A DNA stretch of 64,000 nucleotides, from the NCBI GenBank assembly GCA_963082875.1, contig OY720100.1, positions 12,176,591-12,240,590 on the forward strand, read 5' to 3'. A model generated the notes under the pieces. That model was not told the DNA's origin, searched no databases, and saw only the letters and a list, made by a program, of their open reading frames with translations. Each line of letters begins with the position of its first letter. Position 1 is the stretch's first letter. Positions 34,529-48,300 of the stretch are shown here, in pieces. Source of the stretch: Corella eumyota. Taxonomy: Eukaryota; Chordata; Ascidiacea; Phlebobranchia; Corellidae. Both the position numbers and the translations under genes were made by a program.

Positions 34529-36235
34529 GGGTTAATAGTGTAACCCTTTTTGATGTAAAAATGTGGATTGACAGTTCTCCGTTTTGTGTTTTTCCTGCGC
34601 GATTTTATTTTCTGACAGTTAGTATATTTTTTTGGTTCCTAAAACACACACCTATTTTTACTTTGCCAAGTTTTAATTTAGAATTAGTTAACAGTTAAAT
34701 ACCATTATAAAGGATGTAGTCGATATACGAAAGACGTTTTTTTGTGTGTAATGTACTCGTAATCATGTTTATCGCTATGTATGTAACCTAGAAACCAGAC
34801 TTTTGTAGTGTGTACGTGTAATACCGTTTTGTATATGTGTAATGTAATTTTCGGGATAATTATATGATGAACGTGCTTGATTAATAAATAGATGCTGTCT
34901 GTAGATTCGGTTTGCTATTTTTGACCATTTCTAACGGGTCTTAAACCCTATTTTAGACATTAGAGACTTATACTTATACGTTATTGCCATATTATTTGGA
35001 TAAGAGCACCCTTAGGAGTCGATACTTTTTATGATTAGATTTTTCTTGACCTCAGTCCCTACAATAACTTACATTAAATATTGTGTCATTGTTTTTCCAA
35101 TAATAATCCAATTAATTTTCTTCCATATTTATTTTATTGGTTTGCAGTTTATTAAAACAAAAAAGTTAAATTAAACCGAACTATTTTGCTTTTCTAAACC
35201 GGAAAATAATGTTAAAGTGGGGCTGCATAAAACGAGGTAACGATTAGAAGGGTTTTTTTTAATGCCAGGGACCAATGAGGCTAAACAGTTATTCGACGAC
35301 CTTATAGATTACGTACAGTTTAGATAACTACGATTGAAACTTACTTTTTATTTTAATTGACGATTATTACACCATTGAGCTTGTAACACCTTAAATGGAT
35401 ACTAAAAGTTTGACTTACTCAACTTTCAACTATTGTTATAAATTACCAAATAAAGAAGCTTGTGTATGGATTCGGAACAAGGTTGAACTAATTTGAAGTT
35501 GTTTTTTTAAATTAACTTATTTCATAATCACTTTACAACTCATGGACTTATGACACTAAAATAACTTTTAAAAGGATCAAACCTAAACAAAATTAAACTT
35601 CCTAACTATATAATTAAACACCATTACTTACAAAACAACAATGTATATAAAACGGTGTGTAAACTTGTATAAGGCTCTACTACTAAACAACTTAACTATT
35701 CCTTCCACCTTTGTAATACTGTATCACTTCTGCATTTTGTAAACACGCAATCCCTATCAGTAATTAGCGCGTCTGATTATTTTCTCGAGGCAAAACGTCG
35801 TTTACAATTTTCATAAGGTTCTTTATATAACGTCTCCTCCGTTATTTTAAATAGGTTATGTTAGTCGATTTTCTGTATGTTAGATTATGTTTTTGTACTT
35901 TAAATACAAATCTAAAATTTTGAACAGTATTGTTTTTTTTATTAAATTTTTATTATTGTAATTAACTAAAACTATAAAATAATCAAAAATACTGATAGAT
36001 AGCGCTCTAAAACTAAACAGTTGACAAAAATGATAAAAAATAAAATAATCTAAAAAAAAATAAAAATAAAATATATTGCAATAATAAAATAATAAACATA
36101 TCGATGGAATTTTTTATTTAACTTTTTTAACTGTTAGAAAACTATTATTTTTTGACCATTTAGCTAGTTCAAGTGATAAAAATTCGGTTTTAAAAAGGTT
36201 TTGATAATAACCTCTTAAATCAAAACGTCTGGCGA
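34529..36235. other. AT-rich intergenic sequence
   Basis: No coding or repeat structure recognised apart from the possible 3' UTR of the preceding frame. On the minus strand, AAATAAA at about 36110-36120 could serve as the poly(A) signal of the calcium channel subunit gene. Confidence 0.45.
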
Positions 36236-36319
36236 TGACGTCAGAAAAATTCAATGACGTCACGACGGAGATCAAGAAATGTGGTGATGATGTCACAAAA
36301 AGGTCTGGCGTTGACGTCA
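36236..36319. promoter_or_regulatory. cluster of CRE-like TGACGTCA palindromes
   Basis: TGACGTCA occurs at 36236-36243, 36255-36262 and 36312-36319, and TGATGTCA at 36288-36295. These are four CRE/ATF-type sites in 84 bp, just past the stop codon of the minus-strand calcium channel subunit gene (in its 3' UTR or flank). Their clustering is seen directly; binding by CREB/ATF/bZIP factors is inference. Confidence 0.5.
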
Positions 36320-36366
36320 CAGACATCTAGGGATGAAATTATTCGAAACAAACGTTTTCCGCTGAA

Positions 36367-39300
36367 TCAATGATGTGTGGGTATTACAAATAAAATGTCG
36401 TCAGAAAACAAAGCGCAAACCGCTACAATTAACATGTGGGTAGTGAGGCATGACACCCACGCGTTGTAAAATGTTCTTGTTTTAAAATTATGAGTTTGGT
36501 ATCGCTGCAGAAACGGCGAAACACGATTCAATGAACTTTTAAGATAACTCGGCGCAGAGGTGCATGGTAACTCCATCTCTATTTCCTGAAAAATTAAAAA
36601 AATTTATAAAAAAATATTTTTTCTTTACCCCTAAGAGGATAGATTTTTGACTCAAAATCTTTTAGCTTGAAGTCTCACTTTATAAAAAAAAAGAATACCA
36701 GTGGTTGCGTTACACTTTTATTGCTGAGTCATAAACTGAAGTCACACTTACCCCTTTATCTATTTTAACACAACCCTGGGGTCGCCTTCTTTCCTTGTGT
36801 TCTCTCAATCTTTGACATCTTTGCTCGCTCTTATGTAAGATAGGAGTCAAGAAATTGAACAAAATATTTTTTTTAAATAAAATATTCCTTCACTTATACA
36901 TATAATAAATCATTAAATTTAAATCATAAAGAAGACTTTAGGCATTTAATTAATGTGTTATAAGCATTATCATTGAAAATGACCTATAGATAAAAAGGAA
37001 TACCTAACCTTGCATTGTCAGATACAACTTAGATCCTTAAGGCTTTAATACAAGTTACTCTATATCTATAGAAGGGTGTGTAAAAAAATTAAAAAATTTA
37101 ATAAAGAAAGGATATATTCAATTTTAACTCCGCGAGCTGGTAATAATGGGTCTGATTTCCCATTACAATAACAATCAAAGTTTTCGTTGTTTTGTTGAGT
37201 TACAATCAGATAGAGATTTGATTTACTGATGTTGTATACTCCAAAATCCCTGAACAAAGGAAAGGCAACATTTAATAAATACGATATGTGCAGTAGGCAG
37301 GTATAAGAAAGGTTTTTAATTGTATAAAACTGAAATATGTCAAAAAAGGTAAAATTGAACTGGTGGCATAGTGTTTTAGTTATAACACCTAGTTTTGCAA
37401 TACAAGGCCATTGGTTTGATACCCAGTGCTACCATGTCGTAATGCCCGTTAGTAAAACGCTAGAAACCGAAAAAGATCGCGCAGTGCCCAAAAAACAATC
37501 GACAAGTTAACAATAGGCTTAGTAATATTCACAAATGCCAAAGTCAATTAAAAACTGGATCAGGACCATTAAGCATTACTTAATGCTAAGGCTGTAAAGT
37601 CGGCCTTACCATATTAGTGATAAAAATATACAAAATTTGTTTAAATTAGCTACCTAAAAAATGTATAGTGCTGTTATATTGTTAACCTATTTAAATTTGG
37701 AATTTACTTGACCGTGGACGTTCACAAAATCGTTTTTTACCTGTTGCAGCCTGAATAACCTCCATCACAAATAGTATTATTAACATATGGAGTTTTGGAT
37801 CTATTTGCTACAAACACTTCATATCGTTGGTGACAAGACCTTAAAAAATCAGTAAAAATATTAGGGTAAACCAATTTAGGTAATATTTTATTTGATAGCA
37901 AAAGAAGATTTATTAAATCAATCATAATTTACAACAAATTAAACATATTATAATTGAATTATTTAAAATATTGTTTTTTTTATGTTAGCAATATAAGAAG
38001 TTATATATTAGTTGGTTACAATTTGTTACGCACAATATTCTTACCGAAAATTGTCAGTATTTTGAAAGTTTTGTGCAGCTGTAGGTGTTGTTAATAACCA
38101 GGGTAACCATTTATAAACTGCTAGGTTCAATAACAACCTTAAAATTTAAAACATTTAAGTTTAAAAATTTAAATGCGGTATCTGCCTACATTATCGAATA
38201 ACTGTTTGACCGAATGAACAAAGTTATAATTTCAAAACCAAGATTTTACTGAAATTTTGGTCAAAATTTTTACAAAAATTAAACAGCATTGTTTAAAAAA
38301 GTTAGGCCAGTGCGGGGTTTTATGTTTTATCGTTGGTAAAATGGCATAAACCATCACATATTTAACATAAAAATAGCTTTCATGAAAAATACAAAATAAT
38401 GCTAAAAATGCAAGCTATTAAAACAGAAATGTCGTTATTTACCTTGAAAATTCTGTAATCCACCACATCAAATAACCTATCGTTGACGTAATCGGCTAAA
38501 AATATTTATTATTTAATTAAGAAAATTAACATCCAAAATATATTGATAAAATTAATTACATATAATTTTTAATAAAAAAAAAAAAAAAACTAATTGTTAT
38601 TTTTTAACAGGTAAAACAACTTAACAGAATACATGTGGTTAATAGAATTGTAGGGTTATTTCGAATTACTTTTTGGAATAATTTTGGGCCACTATTGGTA
38701 GGAAAAGAGTCGTCTTCTGGCTCAAAACACATAGCTTGATAATCAACTAAATTGATTCGGTTAAACACTTCTACTTCTATAAGTTCCCTCATCACGTGAC
38801 CTTGTACGCTTCCAAAAAAATTCCCAATCTATAAAAAAATGAGTAAATATTCATGAAACTTCAAAAAAAGTTATATTCGTTTTAATTTTTTTTCTAAAAT
38901 GTTTCATAAACAATCTTTAGTGTCTAAGGCGCAGTAGGGTTGTGTACATTTTTAATCAAAGTTCCTATTTTTAGTTTCAACTGGTGGCATGGAGTAGTAA
39001 AATAAAGTTTTTTTAAAATTTTCTAGTTAACTTTTTAAACGTAAACCACATAAAAAAATAAAAGCTACAGAAACAAAACAAGTCATACAAAGTTTTAAAA
39101 AATTAAATTGTTTAAAACTGTTAATTAAAACTTACAATTCTGTCATCTCTTGCTAATATTATCATCGCATTTTCATCAACGACATAACATTCATAATTTA
39201 CTTCCTCCATCTTAAAATAAGAATTTAAAATAAAGTTTTTTTTTAATTTAAAAACGACAGGTATCACAAAAACCAAAAAAATAATACATAATAAACACGC

Positions 39301-42300
39301 CATAAGATTTTTTAGAAAATTATAAAGCATTTAAACAGTGATAATAAACAATATATTAAAAAGTCAAAAATTTCAATTATTAAAACAGTTTAAGGTACGT
39401 AATAAAAAATGAGAAAAATTAATAATATTTACAGCATCAATACAGTTGACGTCATAAGTTTGAAATGCACGCTCCCAAAATTTTTGCCGAAATTTGTCGA
39501 ATTTCATGAGAACCCCAGTAACTATAACATTGAATAAAAACAAATAGAATATAATCAAAAATCTGTATTAACCATAATTTTTTTTTTGCAATACGCTTAA
39601 TTGGTTCATGTTAAAAGTTGATTTTATTATTTATGAAAATTGTTAATTATTTTTTCATAACTTTATTTTTTTTAACGGCTGTATTTACGCTCTAAACAAA
39701 CAGTAGCATTTGTTACCCCGACGCAGTCTCCAATTGCATAAGGCAATTTGGGATAATACTTTAACATTCTGCCAATTAAATAACATACCAATCAGTGATT
39801 TGACTTGGCAAGAGTTCGTTCTGTTTATAGGGCCTTACTTAAAGTTGTTGCAAATTTGAAACTATTTAGATCGACTTAGGACCTTATACAACAAAGCCAG
39901 GCTGCCAGTTTTAAAACACTTATTGTTACAATACCTGCTAACACAGCACTGTTTTGCCGTACTGCCTTTGCAGCCACTATCACTTTGTTAGATCGTAAAT
40001 TAATTGGTGTAGAGGGCAACGAATATAACCAGTCGTTTATTGGTAAAGAAACTGCTCGCCTGTACATTGCAGGGAAGCCATATCGAGTAAATCTAAAACA
40101 ATTAAAAATGTTGAAGTTAGAATTTGAAAAAAAATTGAAAATTAAAAATAACAACAATTTTTTTAAAAATGCTTTAATTTTTAAAACACCAATTTTTATT
40201 TCAAATTTTATCAATACACATTAAAAAAAATAAATTAAAAGAAAAATTTTACTTGAAAATTTCCCTCGCTGTAGAGTTGTAAATATTTTCCACGTCTGCG
40301 TGCCAATATTTTCTCACCATTCCACTTCTTCCTACCATAAACGTCATTTGTATACCTTCCTGGCTAAAAAAATATCAACTTTGCATGTCAGTTTAAAGTA
40401 AGCAAAAAGTAAAAAATTGTCAAAAACTCATTGTCTAAAATTCCTACCTTGAAGTATTTCTGTAACGTTTATATTCTGACCACGCAGAAGGGAGGGCAGC
40501 AGAGAGGTAGACATCAAACAACAAACTATCCAGTAACTCATCGTTGCCTGAAAAAGAGATTATTATATAAAAAAATTTTAGGATACAAACTCAATTTTAG
40601 ATGGGCGGGTAATCTATAGAGCAATGTGTTAAATGATACTAAACAGGGCTATATACTGGGTCAAGGTAACAATAATTACTCTATAGTTTGCACCTAAAGT
40701 CAGCCTTCTAACATCGAGAATAAATAAATGTGAAAAAATAAAACTGATTTTATAAAAAATTAAAACTTAAAAATTGCTTACATTTTAACGTCACGTTGTC
40801 CCGTTCCAATGCGTACAGTTTAAGCATTTGCAATTGGTTTAATTTTGCCACGTCATTATTTCTGTTTTTAGCTGAGCAATAGCGCCAGCTCTCGGCTACT
40901 GTAATACTACTGAGAGTCAGAGAACAAATAGCAGAAAGACGGTTTATACCTTTACTGTTTGCTATCATCAATGATTTTTGTATCTGTTTAAATGTAATAC
41001 CAAATTTGTTTTAAAAAAATATAAATCAGTTAAAAAAGAAGTATTTTTTAATAATTTTCCATTAAAGAAAAATAGACTGGCGTTGGTGCGGTTCGAACCT
41101 AACACCTTTAGGTCTGAAACATTACGCCATTACCGGTAAACCACATATTACAACACTAAAAATACCTTATTGCAATATTCTTCGTTATAAATCGCGTCGT
41201 ATCTTTTCTGCGTTAAATCATCGGAGTAATTAACTCTAGTATGGCCGTAACCGTTTGGTAAAACAAGAGCAAGACTGAAAGGAGTGCTACTAATGGGAAG
41301 GTAATAATAAGTTCCGGAGGTAATCAAAACTCGAGTCTAAAAATAGAAAAAAATTATAACAAAATTATTTAAAATCCCAAAATAGTTTTTGAATGTCAAT
41401 TTCAACTATATTTTGTGGTCGATTTAAAACCAAATTAAAATTGTTAAAAAACATGAAAATTACCCAATTTTCCAGTGGTGTTATTATTTTTGGTGAATTT
41501 ATTGAACCAGTATCGCCTTGCACCATCCCGCTACGAACCAATTCGTGAACCGAACCAGTTTCAAGTGTGTCAATATCATAACTAAACAATATTCAAAAAA
41601 TTTTATTCGTGTTTTAGGTAATATTTATAATGTACGACTTTTACTTAATTTATTCTAAGGCTAATTTCAAGTAAATTTTCCAGCTTGTACCTTATTAGTA
41701 CACCATTACTGTTTCATTTAAAATTTAGCTTTTCATTTAAAATTTAGGTCAGGAATTCAACCAGTTTTACAATTTTAATTGAACCTAAATTTTTGTACAA
41801 GTTTTAATTTTAATTTAATAAATTACCTATTGTACATCGGTTTGATTTTTATTCTACCATATTCATCAACGTAATTACTAGTAAGTCGTGGATGAAACAT
41901 TATGTACCCATTATTAGTGATCATGTACACATATGCGTTAACCCCAACCCTGTATATATAATATAAAACATTAAATAACTTTCAATTTTAAGATATAGCC
42001 ATTATTAAAGCTTTTAGGATACTTTTCTTTCAAAATAAATGTATAAAAAAAAAACTAACAAAATAGAACATCAAATTAAAAAAAATGCAAAAAACAAAAT
42101 ATTTCTAAAATAAAATAAATTTGAATAATTTTTAAAATATTTTAAAGTCAATATTAAAAAATATTACTGTATATTTGTTCGTGTACCTGTTTATTGGCAT
42201 GGCATCTAGCATATCATTAATAGGAATATCAGTTGCCATAATTCCTAACATAGTAGGTGGTAAACCTGTTACGTTAGTCCGATATACCGGGGTTGCTACA

Positions 42301-45300
42301 GTCGATATTAAAATAAAATCCTATAACAATATATAAATAACAGAGTTATTTTGTGTTGCCAAATATTTTTTTAATGGAGGAACTTTAAAAAACGTTAAAA
42401 AGGAGAAAAAAATTATAAGAATTCTAAAGTATAAAAATGGCTTAACTTTTTAAACGACAAGACAAAAATAAAATTTATTAAAATTAACTTTCATTTAACG
42501 TCACATTATTTTTGTTACCTCGCCAACGTTAGTTCGATCAAAATAAGATTTGGTCCAAACTGTGTGATGATCTTTTCTAAACGCTAGAGGTCGGTTTAAC
42601 ACACCCACGTGGTGCTAAAAAAACGTGACATGGTTAATAAATCACGTGACATAACAAAATAAATCACGTGACATTTTAAATAAATTATTTGATACATAGT
42701 TTTAATACCAATAGGCAAAAAATTTCCAATGTTAGTGAATGTAATTACGTCATTGACTTAAAATGCATTTTTATTATTGTTCTACGAAATTTATATATTG
42801 TTCTACGAAATAAAGTCTTGTTTTATATTAGTAACCGTATTTAATCTGTAGTAAATAGTTATTGTTTTGACTACAAAGTTCACCACAAAAATAGTTTAGA
42901 GTAATGATTATTCTTATTTCTAACAACAACAAACAACTGAGCAATAAATTTTAAAAAATTGTCAGTTATTTCAAAAAAAATTTTACTTATTTGAGTTAAG
43001 TTCATAAGTTTAAGCATTCCTACATTTACAGTTACTCCTTCGAGTATAAAACAAAAAAGTAAAATACAAAAATTACGCCTAAAAATAGTAAAAACAAACA
43101 GATGCTTACCAGGACTTGTTCTGTAACACTGTTTGGGCTTTCGACTTGAGTAAAATATCCGTTATTATTACATGCCATCTGTTTAACTGGCTCCATGTAA
43201 TCTTTTTCCTGACCAACTAGATATGCGAAAACCCGAAACTGAAAACAAAAAATTTAAATTTGTAAGTAAAAGACGAAAAATATTGTCTACGGTCTACCAA
43301 AACAAAAATTGAACCCGTAAAAGTACTATGAACAATATGTGAAATTAGGGTGAGGGTATAAACGTAGGGTTATATATAAATATATAGTTTCAGTACCTGA
43401 AAAAGTAAAAAAAAAATGCTAGAACTATAAAAGTAACGAGTTTGTTCTAGGAATGTAAACTAAAAGTAATGCCAAAACATAATTAACGTTTTTTAAATAT
43501 TTTTATCTTAATTTAGGTAATTTAATTATTTTGACATTTATTTGACCAATTCGTAAACCGTATTATCTCGAAATAAAGTAATTTAAAAATTAGAATTTTT
43601 TTTAAAGAATTAAGATTAAGATAACTATCTTAACATTACTAAGTTAGTTTAGAAATCTAATCCTAACTTTTGGTTAAATGCAATTTATTAACATTCCGTA
43701 TTTAACCCCATTTAAAAGTTTAAGTATATTTACACTTTAATTATAACGTTTTTTCGCTTCAATCATGCAATACAAACTAAACAAAATCGAATCATTTTTT
43801 CCAGTTATTTGAAAAAAATAAATATTCGCGTTTTTAAATGTAAATATGGCAAGTGTTTGTGACGACATAAAATATATGACGTCATTAGTTCGTTTTAATG
43901 CGTATGGAAAATTTCAAGATAACGCACGTCCATCAAATTTAGATATGGATAACTTTTAAAATGACAATTTTAATAATATTTTGATACGTAGTGAGGGATA
44001 TGTAAAAAAACAAACAAAATGCATATATATATAGCTGTATAGGGTAAAGGTAAACTTACGTGAAATGATCGAGTCTGGTTCGCGACTTGTTCAAAAACTC
44101 GCTGATGATTTTCAGCCGCTCCGTCAGTAATCAACATAATAGCACAATTACAACCACTACCCCCACCATCTTTACCATGAAACTAAACCAAACAAAAACT
44201 TATTATTTATTAGCATTTTAAAAGTAAGTTAGTATACTGTAAAAGTAAACTATAGCAGAATAGACACATTAAATTTGCGAAAATTAGGTAGGTAGCCTTA
44301 ATAAGGAAATGAATGCCCAAACTTGACAGTTAGTAGGTTAGAGGTCATATTTTTTATTAATTTTACTTAAATTTTGTTCAACTGCAGATTTAAACATTAA
44401 AAAAATGACAAACAGCAAAATCCAAACCCTAGACAACCATTTTTTATAGAGATAATGTAATGTGTATATAATTGTATCTTGTTAATTATTGCAGACAAAA
44501 AGACAGCCACATGTTAATTAACAATGGTTTCAAATCCCCAAACGCATAATTACATAAAAGTAATTGAACAAAACACAACACATGGACGTTTGGTGAGACC
44601 CTATACCCAAACCACATCTATCAATATAAAACATATGATATCTATGGCACAGTACGTCGGCCTACTTACCCTTGTCATTATATCTAAAGCGGACTGCAGT
44701 GCTATTTCGAACATAGCGATATTCCTTGTTTCAATGTTGCCCAGACGTCTCAAAACGTTCTAAACAGGAAGACATGTTAAAGTGATAAAGAAGGCGAATA
44801 CACAGTTCTCTTAACTGTTTCTTATGACATTGCTTTAAGTTTAAAAGTATTTGCTTTTTATTTCGGAAATTCCGACGTTTTATTTATATTTTTAAATTGT
44901 AAATAGCGGGAGTGAAATAACTTGGTTCTTGGTAATGATTTTCTAATGGTTTTGTTGATATAGAAATGCTGCTACAATTAGAAATCATTATATTTCAAAA
45001 TGACCTGTTACTTGACATTTGCCTTTTCACAAAGAATATGAATTTTAACTATCCCAGTAGATTAAACATATACCATTAAAATACACAAAGTTTATTTACC
45101 ATAAGTTACTAGTAGACTATACCATTAGTTATTAATAACGTTAAATATAATAACAAATTTAATTTGTAGTTTTTTATAATAATTTTTTTTTGTTTTAAAA
45201 GTAACTTTAAATCATTGATTTATCTTAATTTTTAAAAAGATAAAATAGCGAAAGTTGTTTGGTTATATGGGGTAATGTAAATATTTGCAAATCATTTTCT

Positions 45301-48300
45301 AAATGACAAATTTTGCGTATACCAAGACTTAAGATATTAAATATGATACAAAAGCAATTATTTTATTATAATACACTTCTTAAGAAAAGAAAAAAAATAT
45401 TTAAAATATCTAAAACATAAACAAATATATTAAAAAATAGATTAAAAAAATTTCAATGACTAAAGCTACATAAGCAATTGAATTTATGTAAAAACATTTT
45501 TTTTATATGACGTCACTTAATAAAAAAATCAAAACCCGGAAGTTACTAACCTCTTTGTTCCCACGGTCAGCTCGCACCAGAGTTTCGTTAAAACAAGGTT
45601 CGACTGCCTCCGCTTCTCCACTGAACTGGAACAAAAATAAAGTCACGTGATCAGTCGAGTCACTTATATACAAGCGCGCGGAAAATTCGATTTTAAAAAA
45701 AGAAATATAGAGTTCGTAAGAGAATGTGTCTTAAATTTATAACTTAGAGTGTAAGGCTTAATAAAAAAAAAGAAAAATATTTTTTGTAAATAAATTTAGA
45801 TGAAGATATTTTGCGCCAAAATTGCAAATATCATACTTTAAGCGTTTTTTTAATATATTTTAAAAGATAAACCATGTCTACATCCCTATAATGTATATTA
45901 AATGATACCTATCAGCCTCCCACAAATTTAAATCCACCAATAAAATTGGATTAAAAGTAAGACGACTGAAAAAATACAAAAGACCAGATAAAATAGCAAT
46001 AAATTACATCGCACATTCAATTCACGTTTATACAAGATTCTATTGTAAGTTCCAAAACCCCCGCCGAGACAAGGTTAAGAACAGAAAGTAAAGTTTGCCA
46101 TTTATTATATTTGTCAAGTGCAAATGTGACTAAAAAATTTATTTAAAATAGGATTTACAATTTTCTATGTTTAGCTAAGGTAAACACCTTTTGAGTATTA
46201 CATTATTTACTTTATTTTGCTTGGTGCTTTAATGTTTGTTAGTACACCGGCAAAAGAGAATATTGCCAAACAGATTAATATTTACATCCAAATAAAGTAA
46301 AATAGAGTAAATAAAACAAATAGTTTAATTTTAAGGTTTTAATGTTAACGAAATATAGAAATGTACATACATGCCATCATTTAAGACAAATTGTAAAACT
46401 AGTAAATTTCTAAGCCAATGTATCATAAAAAAACTATTGTCAGTTTACCAAACTAAAAAGGAAACTTTTTTATTTAAATTAGGGCCGTGAATATAATTCA
46501 AAAAAGGGGGAATACGTGCACTTGACAATAGAAAAAAAAAGTTTTACATATTGGGGGAAACACCTGTTTGTTGATTGTCGTTAATAAAGTTATTAAAAAG
46601 TCGACGTGACCGTGTGTCACTTTAAGCTAAGTTAAAAATAAAAAGTCTGTCAGGATGGTTAACCCTGTTTAGTTGAGTATGATCGTTTTAGTTAAGCATG
46701 GACATGTAATAGTGGTTTCCTGAAATAATGATTTGTTAGAATATGGAAAGGGCAAAAGTAAAAGTTAGCAAACAGAATTTGCCGCGATGTATTTACCTTT
46801 AATGTTGACTTCATATAATGTTTGTGGCGCTTATGAACTGTTATTAAAGATAAAAAAAAACTTCCTAGTGAAAAACTTAAAAAGATCAAAAGCCCAAATA
46901 TAGAATTGCGCAAACACTCTAACTAGCTATTGTATATATAGGCTAAATCAGTAACCTGCTATTGTACTACAGATGCAAGTGCAGAAATGAAGTGTTAGCC
47001 AGGCTAGAACTGTCAGTGCGGGAATTCAAAAAACTTATCAATTACGCTCAGTAATAATATTGAAGTTTGGTGTTAGTTTGTGGTCATTTTATAGCAATTG
47101 TGGCTTTTTACGACCAATTTTGTTTTTATATTAGCCACTCAAACGAGACGTTGCAATTTACGACAGGTATTTGATAGTAAACAGTGTAACAGATAGCTGG
47201 GTGGCTTTGGCTATAAATTAAATAAAGTGCTACTTGTTTATCATATTAAAATTGTAAGTAATTTCTTAAAAGACCCCAAAACTTTTATTTTTTGCAGGCT
47301 GAACTAAAATTATTAGCCCTTAAAAGGGCAAAAAAGTGTATTAGGTAAATGGCTAAATTTAGGTATTGTGACGTCACAATGAAGTAGTACACAAAGTCAG
47401 CATGTGGAAAAATATTTTGTTTTTGTTTTGCTTTACTGCTTCAATTGGTTTCGGAAAGATAAATAAACCGAATTTACGAACTCAGGAGTGTTTAAAAACG
47501 TCAACCTATGTAAGGGATCCAACCAAGTTTGTTTGCAAAGACCTTGGCTTGTGCTACAAACACTATTGCCAACAAATAACGCGAAGGTGTAACTCTTGTA
47601 GTAACGGAACAAGAAAATCTAGCTGTAACTTTCCTAGCAATACTACACAACCTTTGTTGGAAGAAGTAAAACCTGAAATTTACCCCGGAAAAAATTATGA
47701 TTTTCCCGCAGATGACGCGAAAATTCCCGGGCTATTTACGATCAAAGTACAAGAGCTAAAATGTACTGGATTCTTAGGTTCGGTTCGTTTAAAAAAAAAA
47801 GAAAAGGAACCAAAGTTGTTTGTAACTGCGGCTGGCTGCGTTATTGATTTCAAGGTGAGTTGCCAAATCAGAAAAGGTAGCACTTTAAGTGATGTAATTT
47901 GGGACAAACGAAAATGTTTTGGGAACCCGGATTCTCACATTTTGAGCGTGTCAAAAGGATTTAGATCATATAGTGCTGTTATTTCTTTTAACAGTAAGTA
48001 CAAAATCCAATTTTTTTATCATGTTTGTAAATCAACAATAATGTAATCATAAAAAGATATTTATATTTATGTAGTAATGACCGGTAGCTTGGTGCAGTAA
48101 GTAGTAATGACCGGTAGCTTGGTGCAGTGGTTAAACTTTAGGCTTATACTGTCCCTGAGTAAGTCACTACAAACGGTATAAACTCCTGCTGTGCCAACAA
48201 TTAAGTTTAACAATTGGGCAAATATAATCTATATTATAACATCCCAAACTGCCAAAGGGAACTCAAGACTGGGCGGGGTAACTTATATTATTCTATGTTT

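Noticed and set aside
38045-38078. Exon candidate between calcium channel exons 24 and 25 (acceptor CTACAG, donor GTAAGA)
   Set aside because: In the phase required by exon 24 it contains a TGA; skipping it joins exon 24 to exon 25 in frame.
41080-41148. Possible tRNA gene
   Set aside because: A and B boxes are present, but the acceptor and anticodon stems do not pair; better explained as a SINE head. The same applies to 4071, 30301 and 54744.
47695-47907. Minus-strand ORF of 70 codons
   Set aside because: Antisense shadow of exon 1 of the trypsin-like/LRR gene.
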